A stretch of 64,000 bases of DNA from Calvatia gigantea (taxonomy: Eukaryota > Basidiomycota > Agaricomycetes > Agaricales > Lycoperdaceae): the NCBI GenBank assembly GCA_025093985.1, contig JACAAK010000001.1, positions 3,286,001 to 3,350,000 on the forward strand. Direction: 5' to 3'. Both the position numbers and the translations under genes were made by a program. A model generated the notes under the pieces. That model was not told the origin of the DNA. It did no database searches and saw only the letters and a list, made by a program, of their open reading frames with translations. Shown one piece after another: positions 36,040-47,356 of this stretch (position 1 is the first letter of the stretch; the number at the start of each line of letters is the position of its first letter).

Positions 36040-37043
36040 CTACCCACCGTCAACAGCGATATCTTCTCCTGTAATATACCTCCCTGCAACGCGACTGCAC
36101 AGCAGAATTACAACGCCTGCCAACTCGTCCGGTTCTCCCATCCTCCCCATCGGATTTCTCTCATCCCAAATCTTTCTGAGGTGCTCCAGTGAATCACCCT
36201 CAGTTAAGATAGTTCGCATATACCCCGGGCCTATACTGTTCACCCTGATACCATATCTCGCCCACTCAGCGGCCAGAGACTTCGTCAAGTGCAAGACCCC
36301 AGCTTTTGAGACGTTATAGGAGGCCTGAACTTGTGGATACACAATATTCCGGCCTGCGGTCGACGCAATAAAGACGATGCTCCCACCTTGACCCTGTGCT
36401 ATCATCTCCCTGGTGGCTCCCGTCAGTTATCATGACCACCCTATATGTTGGAAAGCATGGACTTGGCTACCGCTTGCGCACAAAGCCAACTTCCAGTTGT
36501 GTTGATCTCCAAGACCTTCCTCCATTCTGCTGGGCTGACGTCCACAGCGTGATTGTGAGCGACAACTCCCGCAAAGCACAACAACATATCAATCGTTCCC
36601 AGAGACGATCTTACTGCCTGGACTCCTTTTTCGACTGCACCCTCATCGGTAACATCCACCTCCATCGTAAGAACCTTCGCTTGGGGAAACTCGTCCCTGA
36701 ACTTTTGGATTTCGTGCTGTGAAGATATGAGCGTCGGCGAGAGGTCAAAGATCGCTACATTTGCTGCTCCGTGCTCGAGCAACGCTCGAATCGCTGCTAA
36801 GCCCAGATGTCCAGCACCTCCCGTCACTATTATACCCAGTCACAAAGGGTCGAAAAACTAGATCAGATCGTAGGACTCACCAATTGCGTTTCCACTAATA
36901 GAAAATCGGCTGATGGCCCGCTCCGCCGCACTTAATCCTGTGGGCAAAACAGGAGCTGTCAATGGGTTAGCCGCTCGAGAAAGCACGATCTCTGGAATCG
37001 GTTTTTGAGCCACAGCACCCCTGGAAATGAGAGTAGATTGCAT
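36040..37043 (-). CDS. Short-chain dehydrogenase/reductase, copy A
   Basis: Three exons (36881-37043, 36463-36826 and 36040-36409) give 298 residues. A classical SDR: cofactor motif TGGAGHLG, acidic residue at the end of strand 2 (FDL), active-site NTTGS and IASTAG (Ser), and catalytic YNVSK. The PGYMRT and IAVDGG motifs near the end are typical of sugar-alcohol/ketose SDRs such as D-arabinitol 2-dehydrogenase and mannitol dehydrogenase. The Asp after strand 2 favours NAD over NADP. A 50-residue N-terminal extension precedes the Rossmann fold. The substrate is inferred only from family resemblance. It is followed by two tandem paralogues on the same strand. Confidence 0.85.
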
Positions 37044-37769
37044 CGTTATGGATGTAGCTGTGGACCCGTTCAAGTTCGGAGAGCGTACCCAAGTTCCAAC
37101 AATACAAGCACACGTGAGTTATCGATACGATGTAGTTGCCTTTAAAACTTCATTTTTCCTGTTTGTGTTCGACCTGCCCAAGCTGCATCATGGTTTGATT
37201 CGAGAGATGGCCGGGAATGACTTACACCCCATCCCTCCCCACTTTGCGGGACTAACCCATTCCTGCGTTTCTATTCGTGGTGGTTCCCGGGCTTCTGTTA
37301 ATGGTAGGGCCTGTCCCGGTCCGAAAGATTTCCTTCCCCTCTTTCAGCACGCTCTCTTTATCTCTTTCCTTCCCCCTGTCGATGCCGCAATGTTGTCGAT
37401 CAAATACCTGTACCGGTACCATAAATCTGGTTTAAGTAGAGTTGGCCTATAAGGCTGTCCACGTAGGATGATTGGCGATACTCTACATGAGTACTTGAGT
37501 GCTTCCTTACAGCTCAGATCCGTGAATATTGAGCATCGAACGTTGAACGTTGAACGATTATATACTGTACATTATATTGTGGACAACCCTACCATTTCAC
37601 GCACTTGTTGGCACACAAGCATCCCCCAAACCTCAAACCCACCGAAGTCCTATGGTGTTTGCTACTGGTCAACTCATATTCCCTCTCCCACCGAGGGCGA
37701 AGAGTTTGTGGTCTGATACAGATTCGGCTGCGGACACCTGTGTTACACTCACCAACAATATCTATTATC

Positions 37770-38130
37770 CGTCCCTCCAGCTCGGGAATACAGAAATTAC
37801 AACAAGTCCGCTGGTCCTTCTCCAGGTACTCAAAAACATGAATCGAAGACCTCCGCGACTGCTTTGTCGCTGTCTTCTTTCCAATTACATACTTGTTGCC
37901 AAATTCGATATCACACGAGGACAGTAAAGTTAATTATGTTCACCAGATCTCGTGCCAGGCGGTCCACATAGATCACATAGAGGCCTTCAAGGGTAGGGAT
38001 CTCTTTCTAGCTACCTGGGTGAGACTTGGGCAGAAGACACGTCTCGCACAGCAAATCGAGAAAATGAAGGGTGTCCAAGAGCTTACTGAACATCAAAATC
38101 GCTTTGAGCGTCTCATGCAATTGTTTGGCA
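37770..38130 (-). pseudogene. CTK3 fragment (decayed), unit B
   Basis: DNA aligns to the 3' and middle parts of CTK3. The block at about 37780-37880 (CTCGGGAATAC.GAAATTACAACAAGTCC) matches the CTK3 3' end near 34755-34860. The block at about 37940-38065 (GATCTCGTGCCAGG, CACATAGAGGCC, AAGACACGTCTCGCACAGC) matches CTK3 exon 3 near 35345-35455. Most of the gene between them is deleted. Confidence 0.75.
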
Positions 38131-38304
38131 ATATTTTTTCTCCGCCTGCGTTTCGCCCCACAATCTCTCTAATATTCTCCACCTGAACTACTAGGAGCCG
38201 TAAATACTAAAGTATCATAAATACTCACAACATGATACTGCTTCCACCTACATCAAAACAGTGAGCATTATTTCCATCTAGAGAGTTTCAGCCATATGAC
38301 GACA

Positions 38305-39321
38305 CTACCCACCGTCAACAGCAATATCTTCTCCTGTGATATATCTCCCACCAGTGCGACTGCACAACAGAATTACAGCACCAGCCAACTCGTCCGGTTC
38401 TCCCATCCTCCCCATCGGATTTCTCTCATCCCAAATATTCTTGAAGTACACCAGTGAATCACCCTCAAATGGGATGGTCCGCATATATCCTGGGCTTATA
38501 CTATTCACCCTGATACCATATCTCGCCCACTCAGCGGCCAGAGACTTCGTCAAGTGCAAGACCCCAGCTTTTGAGACGTTATAGGAGGCCTGAACTTGTG
38601 GATACACAATGTTCCGGCCTGCGGTCGACGCAATAAAGACGATGCTCCCACCCTGACCCTGTGCTATCATCTCCCTGGTGGCCCCTGTCAGTTATCGTGG
38701 TCGCCTATACGTTGGAAAGTACGGACTTTGCTACTGCTTGCGCACAAAGCCAACTTCCAGTTGTATTGACCTCCAAGACCTTCCTCCATTCCGCTGGGGT
38801 GACATCCATAGCATGATTGTGAGCAACAACTCCGGCAAAACACAATAACATATCAATCGTTCCCAGGGACGACCTTACTGCCTGGACTCCTTTTTCGATT
38901 GCACCCTCGTCGGTAACGTCCACATCCATCGTAAGGATCTTCGCTTTGGGAAACTCGTTCTTGAGCTTGTGGATCTCGTACTGTGAGGACACGAACGTTG
39001 GCAGGAGATCAAAGATCGCTATATTCGCTGCTCCATGTTCGAGCAATGCTCGGATTGCTGCTAATCCCAGATGTCCAGCACCTCCCGTCACTAATATTCC
39101 CGGTTACAAAAGATCGCCGAACCGGGCCAGATGGTAAAGGACTCGCCGATTGCATTTCCGATAACAGAAAACCGGTAGGCAGCCCGCATCGGTGCGGTCA
39201 AACCTACAGACAAAATAGGAGCCGTCATTGGGTTACCCGCACGAGAAAGCACTATCTCTGGAATTGGTTTTTGGGTCGTAGCATTCTCAGGAGCGAGAAA
39301 AGATTGCGCCACCATGGACAT
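38305..39321 (-). CDS. Short-chain dehydrogenase/reductase, copy B
   Basis: Three exons (39147-39321, 38727-39090 and 38305-38674) give 302 residues. The SDR motifs TGGAGHLG, NTTGS, IASTAG and YNVSK are intact. The second half is almost identical to copy A; PGYMRTIPFEGDSL replaces PGYMRTILTEGDSL. The first intron starts with GC (GCGAGTCC) where copies A and C have GTGAGT and GTGAGC, so either a GC-AG intron is used or expression is impaired. The N-terminal extension diverges more than the catalytic part. Confidence 0.8.
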
Positions 39322-39984
39322 GGTTGTGGACGCGTTCAAGTTCGGAGAGAGTATCTAAGTTTCAATAAGACAAGTACGCGCGAGTCATCGATGCGATGTC
39401 TGGTTTCCTTTGAAATATCATCTCTCCCTGTTTGAGTTCGACCTGCCCACGTCGCATCATGGTTCGATTTGGGAGATGACCGAGAGCTTTGATTTCCGCT
39501 CCACCCCTCCCAGGCTTTACAGGACCGACTCATTCCTGCATTTTTATTTGTGGAGTTCTCAAACTTTTGCTCACGGTGGAGTTTGCCTCCTTCTGAAATA
39601 TTTCTTCACCTCTTTCAGCACGTTCCCCTTTATTTCTTTCACACTCTCTACCGATGTTCCAACGTTGCCAATCAGGTACTTGCGCTGGGTATTGTAAGTT
39701 TGGTTTGAGTAGAGTTACCCTATAAGTCTGTTCGCAGCGGATGATTGGTGACATTCTACATGAGTGCTTCCTTACAGTTCAGATACGCGAATAGTGAATA
39801 TCGATATCGAACGTTGAGCCGTTACCTGCTGCCATTATCAACCTTTTAAACACGTTGCGGGCAATCCTACCATTTCGCTCATCCCCCCACTGTTGACCCA
39901 CAAGCATTCCCCAAACTTCAAATTAATTGAAGGGCTACGGTATCTGCTGCTGGTCAACTCGCTCGCCTGTAACACCTATCATCC

Positions 39985-40645
39985 GCCCTTCCCGCTCAGG
40001 AATCCAGAAGTTACTCCAAGTCCATTGGTCCTTCCCCGGTGCTTAAACTAATAAATCCAACTCCTCTCCGGTTGCTTTGACATAGCCTTCATTCTAATCA
40101 CTTATTGCCAAATTCGGTATCAATCTAGGACGACAGTCTGCCGTGTTGTACACAATAAGCTAAACCCATCACCGCTCATGAAGTTGTTCGTGGTATTCCT
40201 GATTTTCTCCGATACGTTTTAAGACATCATTCAGGGCGGATGGCCCTGTGAGGATGTTAGCTGAAGTATTGAGCAGAGCTGAGTATCCTCGTCAGTGTTG
40301 GGACGGCAGTTCAGAATAAAAAAGCCTCCGTAACAATTTTTTTGGTAGATCATTAACGCCACCTCTCAAGTATCAACTATGCTACACATTTAGCCATACA
40401 GCCGGTGCCTCGCAGAGAAATTGGTGCACGTCCTTAGTGCTGGAGAGGTTTGGAAGACCTTGGCGTACTTCTGGCACGACTAGCTCAATCATCATCACTA
40501 AGTCTCGTGTGGGGTAGTTCACCTAGATCGCATGGAGGCCTTTGAGAGTAGAGGTCTCTTTCTAGCTACCTGGCTGAGATTTGGGCAAAGGCAGTTCTCG
40601 CGCGGCGAGTCGAGAAAATGTAGGATGTTTATCCGAGAATTTGTT
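39985..40645 (-). pseudogene. CTK3 fragment (decayed), unit C
   Basis: A longer remnant than the one in unit B. It is collinear with CTK3 from the 3' end (CCGCTCAGGAATCCAGAAGTTAC) through the exon carrying the arginine-rich motif (about 40165-40250, CACCGCTCATGAAG..) to exon 3 (about 40440-40640, GTGCTGGAGAGGTTTGG and AGGATGTTTATCCGAGAAT). Indels and stops break every exon. Confidence 0.8.
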
Positions 40646-40858
40646 GAGCGCCAAAACCCCCCGAAGCGAACGCACTGATGCAACTGTTTGGCTATATTTG
40701 TTCTCTGCCTCAGTTTCGACCAATAACTTCTCTGATATTCTCCGCCTTGAACTACTAGGAGCCGTAGGTACCATAAACACTCACAACATGATACTGCCCC
40801 CGCCTACAAAAGAGCAGTGAGTAACCTTTCCATCTAGAGTTTCAGACATATGACGATA

Positions 40859-41880
40859 CTACCCACCGTCAACAGCGATATCTTCTCCTGTGATATATCT
40901 CCCACCAATGCGACTGCACAACAGAATTACAGCACCAGCCAACTCGTCCGGTTCTCCCATCCTCCCCATCGGATTTCTCTCATCCCAAATATTCTTGAAG
41001 TACACCAGTGAATCACCCTCAAATGGGATTGTTCGCATATACCCCGGGCTTATACTATTCACCCTGATACCATATCTCGCCCACTCAGCGGCCAGAGACT
41101 TCGTCAAGTGCAAGACCCCAGCTTTTGAGACGTTATAGGCGGCCTGAACTTGTGGATACACAATGCTCCGGCCTGCAGTCGATGCAATGAAGACGATGCT
41201 TCCGCCCAGACCCTGAGCAATCATTTCCCTGGTGGCTTCTGTCAATTATCGTGGTCGTCATATACGTTGGAGTTTACGGACTTCGCTACTGCTTGCGCAC
41301 AAAGCCAACTTCCGGTTGTGTTGATCTCCAGGACCTTCCTCCACTCCGCTGGGCTGACGTCCACAGCATGATTGTGAGCGACAACCCCGGCAAAGCACAA
41401 TAACATATCAATCGTCCCCAGAGACGATCTCACTACTTGGACTCCGCTGTCGATCGCATCCTCGTCGGTAACATCCACCGCCATTGTCAGGATATTCACT
41501 TTGGGAAACTCGTCCTTGAGCTTTTGGATTTCGTACTGTGACAACAGGAATCTTGGCAAGAGATCAAAGATTGCTATGTTCGCTGCTCCGTGCTCAAGTA
41601 ACGCTCGAATTGCTGCTAAGCCTAGATGTCCAGCACCTCCTGTTACTAATATTCCCGGTCAGGGTCACAAAAGATCGTCAAATTGGACTAGATGGCAAAG
41701 GGGCTCACCGATTGCATTCCCGATAACAGAGAACCGATAGGTGGCCCTTCCCGCTGGGCTTAAACCTGCAGACGAAATGGGGGCCGTCAATGGGTTAACC
41801 GCTTGGGAAAGCACTATCTCTGGGGTTGGTCTTTGCGCCGTAGCCTTGGAGGCGAGGGGATATTGAATCATCATGGACAT
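40859..41880 (-). CDS. Short-chain dehydrogenase/reductase, copy C
   Basis: Three exons (41709-41880, 41282-41645 and 40859-41228) give 301 residues. TGGAGHLG, NTTGS, IASTAG and YNVSK are intact, and all splice sites are GT-AG. The last exon is nearly the same as in copy B, while the middle exon has its own changes (for example LLPRFLLSQYE). It is expected to have the same type of polyol/ketose oxidoreductase activity as copies A and B. Three intact genes suggest selection for dosage or for slightly different substrates. Confidence 0.83.
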
Positions 41881-42693
41881 GGTTGTGGACACGTTCAAGT
41901 TCGGAGTGCGTACCCAAGTTTCAACAAGACAAGCACGCGTGAGTCATCCATAAGTTGTCTGGTTGCGTTTGAAATATCATCTCCCCTGTTCGACCTGCTC
42001 ACACTGCGTCATGGTTTGATTCAAGGGGTGGCCGAAAACCTCCTGACCTCCCCTTTCTTCCTCCCCGACTTTACGCAATAACTCGTTCCTTCGTTTCTAT
42101 TTGTGGTTCTCAACCTTCTGCCAATGACAAGGGCACCTCCCTCTTTCGGTGTGCTCACAATGAGACATAGTTGACATCAATCATACCGAGCATTGCAGTT
42201 GTGGTTTAAGTCCTCCTATCAGACTGCCTGTGTAGATGGAGGGACAAGTACTACGTTGGGAACCGGTATTAGTTGCGAAAGTAATGAATGCTTCCTTCTA
42301 CACTGTGCCGACAAGGCAATACGACACATGTTAATATCCTGATACTGGAAATAAAAATATTCTCCGACACGTAGGCCACAGTGCAGGCGGCTTAGATCAT
42401 TGAACCCTTACATGCCGTCACCGACAACGTTTAAAATGCGCAGCGGACATCCTCCACGATCACCTCCCTCCTCAACCCACAGGCATTCCCTGGACTTCGA
42501 ACCAACTGAAGAGCTACAACGCTTGCTGCGGTCAACTCGTACGTTCTTCCTCACCAAGGACTAATGGTTTTCAATCTAACCTCAAATTCCAGGCTCTAGC
42601 GATTGCAACTCGTTTGTCACCTTGCCCGAGACACGCTATCAAGGGTACAAGTTCCACCAACACGCCAACACCCACAAAACCCTAACTAAAATC

Positions 42694-42912
42694 ATGAAAA
42701 TCACGACATACTCGCTTCTCGTAACCTCTTTGTTGTTGTCCGCAACAACTTCAGTCCTCGCCTCGGCGCCCACCAAACTACCCAAGTTCCGCTCAGGTAA
42801 TGCAGAATGTCATGGTTGTTGGGAGGTGGAGCCATTCGATTGCCCGGAGGGCTGGTACCTCGAGGAACATAAGCTGTGCTTTACCTGTTGTAAACCACTG
42901 CTCAACCTATGA
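42694..42912 (+). CDS. Small secreted cysteine-rich protein, single module
   Basis: A 72-residue protein with no intron. The signal peptide is residues 1 to about 24 (MKITTYSLLVTSLLLS..). The mature part has one module: C-x2-C-x7-C-P-x-G-x8-C-x2-C-C, with CFTCC in place of CWGCC and a Cys-Trp (HGCW) earlier. The spacing of the last four cysteines equals that of the GCWGCC proteins. Function unknown. It begins just after the third marker block of the CTK3-SDR repeats. Confidence 0.7.
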   Translation: MKITTYSLLVTSLLLSATTSVLASAPTKLPKFRSGNAECHGCWEVEPFDCPEGWYLEEHKLCFTCCKPLLNL

Positions 42913-43814
42913 ACGGGATTTGAGAGGCCGGGGGGTCCACCCCGAGTCCACTTGGTCTGAGCTTTTTTTGTTACGTCATACCTACTTTGAAAACGTTAAT
43001 GCCATGGAGGTTTTGATAGTCATCATGTTTTCTGACCCGAGTTCTTGGCGTTTTATGAAACGTGCCTTGTTTGTTTCGCAAAATGTTCATGACGCTGAGC
43101 GGGCACACTAGCCCGCCACCTAAATATGTCAGAGTTGCGTACCGGCTTGTTCAAAAATCTGATGATATTTGGGGACCTCAAGGAGATGGCCCTTCCCATC
43201 CAAAGTAGCCTGTAATCTTGGTTGTGGAGGTAATCTGGCTCAATAGCGATCCGGGTCCGCCGATACTCCTGGAATCAGCCAGGAAAGTTCTAGCCGCCCA
43301 GATGCCTCATAGGTCTCATCGATCATCATCGACGATCGAAGGTTCGTCCAACCATTCGCCTTGAGTGGTAGACGAGCAATTCCCCTCGCATCCTTTTGCT
43401 AATCATACCAAGTACGTTGGGTGGTACCCGGTTAAGCTCGAACGATCCAAATCTATTATGCATCTAGACACGAGTGGAGCGCATAGCCCTGACCTAACTG
43501 TGGACGCGCGCTGTTACTCGGGAGGGGCGCGGGAGCTGGGACCTTCCCCAGTTCATTTGCACAGGTTTTGGACCCGGAACCGCGAGGGGAGAGCGGCCAA
43601 GCAAACTGGGGAGGAGTGGAAAGATACGATTGACACCACTCTATCATTTAAGACAACAACTCGGCGAATATGGGCGTCCTGTGCCTTGTTACTTTTTGTT
43701 GTGTCCTTTTTCAGCCGGCCGCTCGTGGGCGCAATGAGGCGTACTGGTGGCAAGAAAGTCAAGTCATCTAGCGTCAGTGTTGGCAACGCTAGTAGCAGGT
43801 ACGTCATCATCCTG

Positions 43815-43823
43815 TATATAAGG
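43815..43823 (+). promoter_or_regulatory. TATA-like element
   Basis: TATATAAGG, 155 nt upstream of the ATG at 43978. Confidence 0.45.
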
Positions 43824-43977
43824 CCGCAGTTCTTCGGCACGACATATCATCCACGTTTACTTCGCTATCTGGGTGAGTTCAACTGGTATTTCTCTCAATG
43901 TGATACTGAACAAACGCTGACTTGGCCTTAGCAATTTGAATTATCTTCCCTTTCTCCAATAAGAGATTGCTGAAATC

Positions 43978-44301
43978 ATGAGAGTCTTTTCGCCCCTAAA
44001 TACGACTCTTGCGAGCTTAGCGGTAGTGGTCATGATGGCCCGCGTTTCCATTGCATCCCCAATTGCCAATAGTCTAAGGAGTGGAGAGGGTTCCCTCGAT
44101 GGCATGTGTTGGTCAAAGCCTTGTGGTCCTTGGCCGCACAAAGGGGGTGACGGGGGTGGCGACGCGAGCGTCGGATGCTTCGGATCTGGGGGTGATCCAG
44201 GGGCCGAAGGTGGTAGTGGAGATGGGTGCGCGACCTTTGGCATGTGTCCCCAAGGCAAGAGACCTACACCCGTTGATAAATGTACGGTTTGCTGCCGCTG
44301 A
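43978..44301 (+). CDS. Small secreted Gly/Cys-rich protein
   Basis: A 107-residue protein with no intron. The signal peptide is about residues 1-26 (hydrophobic LASLAVVVMMA). The mature part is rich in Gly and Asp in the middle (GGDGGGDASVG, GGDPGAEGGSGD) and ends with CATFGMCPQGKRP and CTVCCR. The last four cysteines again follow C-x2-G-x8-C-x2-C-C, so I place it as a divergent single-module member of the same family. Function unknown. Confidence 0.7.
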   Translation: MRVFSPLNTTLASLAVVVMMARVSIASPIANSLRSGEGSLDGMCWSKPCGPWPHKGGDGGGDASVGCFGSGGDPGAEGGSGDGCATFGMCPQGKRPTPVDKCTVCCR

Positions 44302-44359
44302 GCTTGGACTTGGCTTGGACGGTTCTGGACTTGGACCATTTTTCAGAGTGCCTTCATGA

Positions 44360-45328
44360 GCTGGGATATTTACGTATTGTTATAGGACTCTTTGTATCGA
44401 TGATAGTGATGGTCGACTTGTGTAGATTTGGTTTCTGACCTAGTAATGCGAGCACTAAGTTTTTAACCCTGCTTGTTGACCTAAATCTCCGCAGCCCCTC
44501 GGGTACGCAAAATATAGGACATTTGTCCTCCCTATATAAAAGATATCACTAACTTACAGGCTTCCAAGGCGGTAAGTTTGGATATAGGAAATTACTATCT
44601 GATAGCCACACAGTATTGACACCTTCCCCTGTCCATTCATTACTTGCTTTGTGGCAGAGGTCTAGTGCACGAGGGTCGTGAGTCTGGCTTAGATATCGTG
44701 TTAAGGACGGGGAAAGCGCGGAGGTATCCAGCTAGCTGTGCAAAGGCGGCGGACTCTCTCCCGCCCTTTCCTTAGAGTCTGTGACCCCATTCCCGAAGGT
44801 ATTATGCGCTCAGCAGGGGAATCCTCGACGAACCGATCAACCAGCAAGTTATCCAGCTATCCCCCAACTAACTTTGCGGTACTTACAAAGTTCCAGAGGG
44901 TTTGCGATCGAGTCCTGGGAGTTCCGGAATGCTATTGCCGACCCCGCGCCGTGTATCAAATGTAAAGCCTTTCGTAAGTGCCGAAGGCGGTCGCGGTGGA
45001 TATGGACAGCCGTACAAGGGGTCCGTAATGTGTTGTGCGGAAAGCTTGGCATACATCGATAGAACCAGCGTGATAGACATCGCCGCACAGGATATAGTAG
45101 GGTCATTGGAGAAAATGTAAAACTATTGTCAAAAGTACTTCGAAAATATTCATTACGTTTCGTCCGCAAGGGGATCCGTCATAAATATTATCTCAAAGAT
45201 TCTCTTGGCTTCCGAGTTGGAGGGAATCCCCAAGGCCTTAAAAGTATTCCGATGAAAACTTGTTTCAGCTGTCCAAAAACGTAAATTAAGCTAGAAGATC
45301 CGGGCGCACAGACACCGATGAGAGTTAG
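44360..45328. other. Intergenic, no gene seen
   Basis: Frames are short and without recognisable features. No tRNA-like fold noticed. Confidence 0.4.
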
Positions 45329-45336
45329 TTATAAGG
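45329..45336 (+). promoter_or_regulatory. TATA-like element
   Basis: TTATAAGG, about 117 nt upstream of the ATG at 45453, a spacing close to that of the two genes at the left end. Confidence 0.4.
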
Positions 45337-45452
45337 GCAGGAGTTGCTCGAGTATCTTCCAGCTCCTACTGCCTCTTCACATCTCGACCTAGGTGAGTTG
45401 GTCGCTTCAACTACTTGAAGCGCAGTGTTGACGTTGTGTCTCTAGTAACAAG

Positions 45453-45839
45453 ATGAAGTTCTTCTTGACCTCTATTGCCCTTCTTGCCGTCGGCGTTAGC
45501 GCCATTCCCAACCCTCAAAACACAGTTTGCACCACAGTCTGCCGCACAATCAAACCTCAATGCCCCCCCGGTCAGGAGCCCAGCGGCTCTGAAGGATGCT
45601 GGGGATGTTGCCAACCCTCCGGGCCCACCCTGTGCACAGCTGTGTGCCGACCCGAAAAGCCAGAGTGCCCCGCCGGTCAAGCCTCCACTGGCCAAGAAGG
45701 ATGCTGGGGCTGCTGTCGGCCTGAGCGGAGACCTTGCTTAGCAGTTTGTATCGAGGAAAAGCCCACGTGTCCCGTTGGAGAGGCCCCTACTGGGGGAGAA
45801 GGGTGCTGGGGATGTTGTCAACCAATTGGTTCCTTCTAA
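45453..45839 (+). CDS. Small secreted cysteine-rich protein, three GCWGCC modules
   Basis: A 128-residue protein with no intron. The signal peptide is residues 1 to about 17 (MKFFLTSIALLAVGVSA), followed by IPNPQN. Three tightly packed modules of C-x3-C-x6-C-x2-G-x8-C-x2-C-C end in GCWGCC at about residues 54, 90 and 123, with almost no linker. It is the closest relative of the proteins at 952-1446 and 3855-4175, about 40 kb away and on the other strand. No enzyme motif is present; the likely role is an extracellular disulfide-rich structural, binding or effector-type protein, which is inference. Confidence 0.85.
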   Translation: MKFFLTSIALLAVGVSAIPNPQNTVCTTVCRTIKPQCPPGQEPSGSEGCWGCCQPSGPTLCTAVCRPEKPECPAGQASTGQEGCWGCCRPERRPCLAVCIEEKPTCPVGEAPTGGEGCWGCCQPIGSF

Positions 45840-47171
45840 ATACCATGACTTGTCTCGGGGGAGGAAAGCGCGGTGACGGATAGAATAGGCGCCTAGATAG
45901 CGGGATTGGTTTTGTCTGACATCATTTGCCCCTCCGAGTATATAAACCCATAGTATAAAGCCGTGTAATAACACCGGTTATACCTTGTTTAAAACGGTTA
46001 GATTTGTGGTGCGAATGAAGAAAGTTTGAATATCGCGAAGAATGGTGTGTACTCAGGTTTGAAATATTTAGAAATCAACTCCCAGCCTACCAATGCCGTC
46101 GGAAGCTACCCCACGAAAAACGAAGCCCTCACTTGCAGGTCTTGCTGCCGTTTGCGTCAATGCAACTCCAGTTCTTAAGAAATGGATCACGGTCGACCGT
46201 CTTGAAAGGTCAGTGTTGAATCCCCCCCCCTATCCTTGCAATTCAGTTGCAAAAGCCACTTGACCCTGTTGGACAAGCGGCTACCGGACATGATAGGTGC
46301 CTCAGGAACCGTTGGCCTCTTGGCAGAGAGCTGTTCTAAGGCGTGATTTTTGGGGGACCGACATTCGTTTACAAAAATTCTTGTTCATTCAATTGAAAAA
46401 AGGGAGATACACGAGAGGACACCAGGTCAGTGCTGCGGAATGGTGCGCGGGTGCCTCGATATTGTAGTGATACGGGGCAATGAGCTTCTTGCAGCTCATA
46501 TCTAGGTTGGATCATGAGCGAAAGAATAGCGAGAAGTGTTCGACAGATAAAACAGTTTCAATTGTACTTCACATCCTTCTGTTACTGCGACGGCCGGTCA
46601 TAGAACCGTCTTCATAATAGCCAGCTTGTCAAGTATCGTTATCAATTTGTAACCCGTCCTAGTGGATGAAGCTGTCACAAAAGGCTTCTGATTCATTTCG
46701 GAAACAGTGTAACTTTATCGTTGTCCAACGTGATCAAGTTTCACATTGTTAGATGCCTCTGGAACATCGTCGGGCAGGGACTTAACAGACAATTCAATCC
46801 TCGACCTTACTTGGCTCGTTTAACTGGCAAGCCTCGCCCTTAACGACGCGTCGGGTCTATCACAACTTTGCGGCCAAACGTACTATACGAATAAGTAGTT
46901 TCGAGAACAGTGAGGCGTGGATGGCAACGCGAAGTCTTTGAAATACCTTTGGAGCCGATAACTCGGAGAATCCAGTCTCTGTTTTTCCAGGGTCTATTCA
47001 GTCCGTGGATTCCTTCGTCTTTCCCTGTCTTGGCAAGCATCACCTGCGCCTATCGCCTGGATGTGCCTTGGTGATTGAGATCATTCACTTCAACGGAGGT
47101 GGGGCGCCCATGACCGGTGGTCGACTGTGATAAGTTGATGAGCATGATTTCCTACAGGTGTTCTGAAGAGC
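45840..47171. other. Intergenic, no gene seen
   Basis: An ATG at 46093 opens a short frame of about 55 codons with no recognisable feature. Nothing else is supported. Confidence 0.35.
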
Positions 47172-47179
47172 TATAAAAG
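47172..47179 (+). promoter_or_regulatory. TATA-like element
   Basis: TATAAAAG, 178 nt upstream of the ATG at 47357. A GTGAGTG at 47231 could be the donor of an intron in the 5' UTR. Confidence 0.45.
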
Positions 47180-47356
47180 AAGCGGAAGGCCAGGACGAAG
47201 ATTCTGTAGGAATTGTCACTGTTCTCTTGAGTGAGTGTTTCCATTCTCCAAGCGACCCTGAATCTGACTGGTTTGCCTTGCTTAGCTTGTGTTCCCCTTC
47301 TCGTAAGTGCGCCGATCCAAGGGTGTCTAGTAGACATTTAAACGCTTCTTTAGACC

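Larger units (their letters stand above)
37617..42540. repeat. CTK3-SDR duplication units B and C
   Basis: A marker block (AGCATTCCCC-type, followed by CTTC/CCTCAAA and GCTGGTCAACTC) occurs at about 37617, 39902 and 42480. It bounds unit B (about 2.3 kb) and unit C (about 2.6 kb), each holding a CTK3 remnant and an SDR gene. The parental unit A is the intact CTK3 plus SDR copy A at 34.7-37.6 kb. Confidence 0.8.

Noticed and set aside
43365..43931. 188-codon plus-strand frame
   Set aside because: It begins with GTG rather than ATG, has no paralogue or domain, and overlaps the promoter with the TATA element of the gene at 43978.
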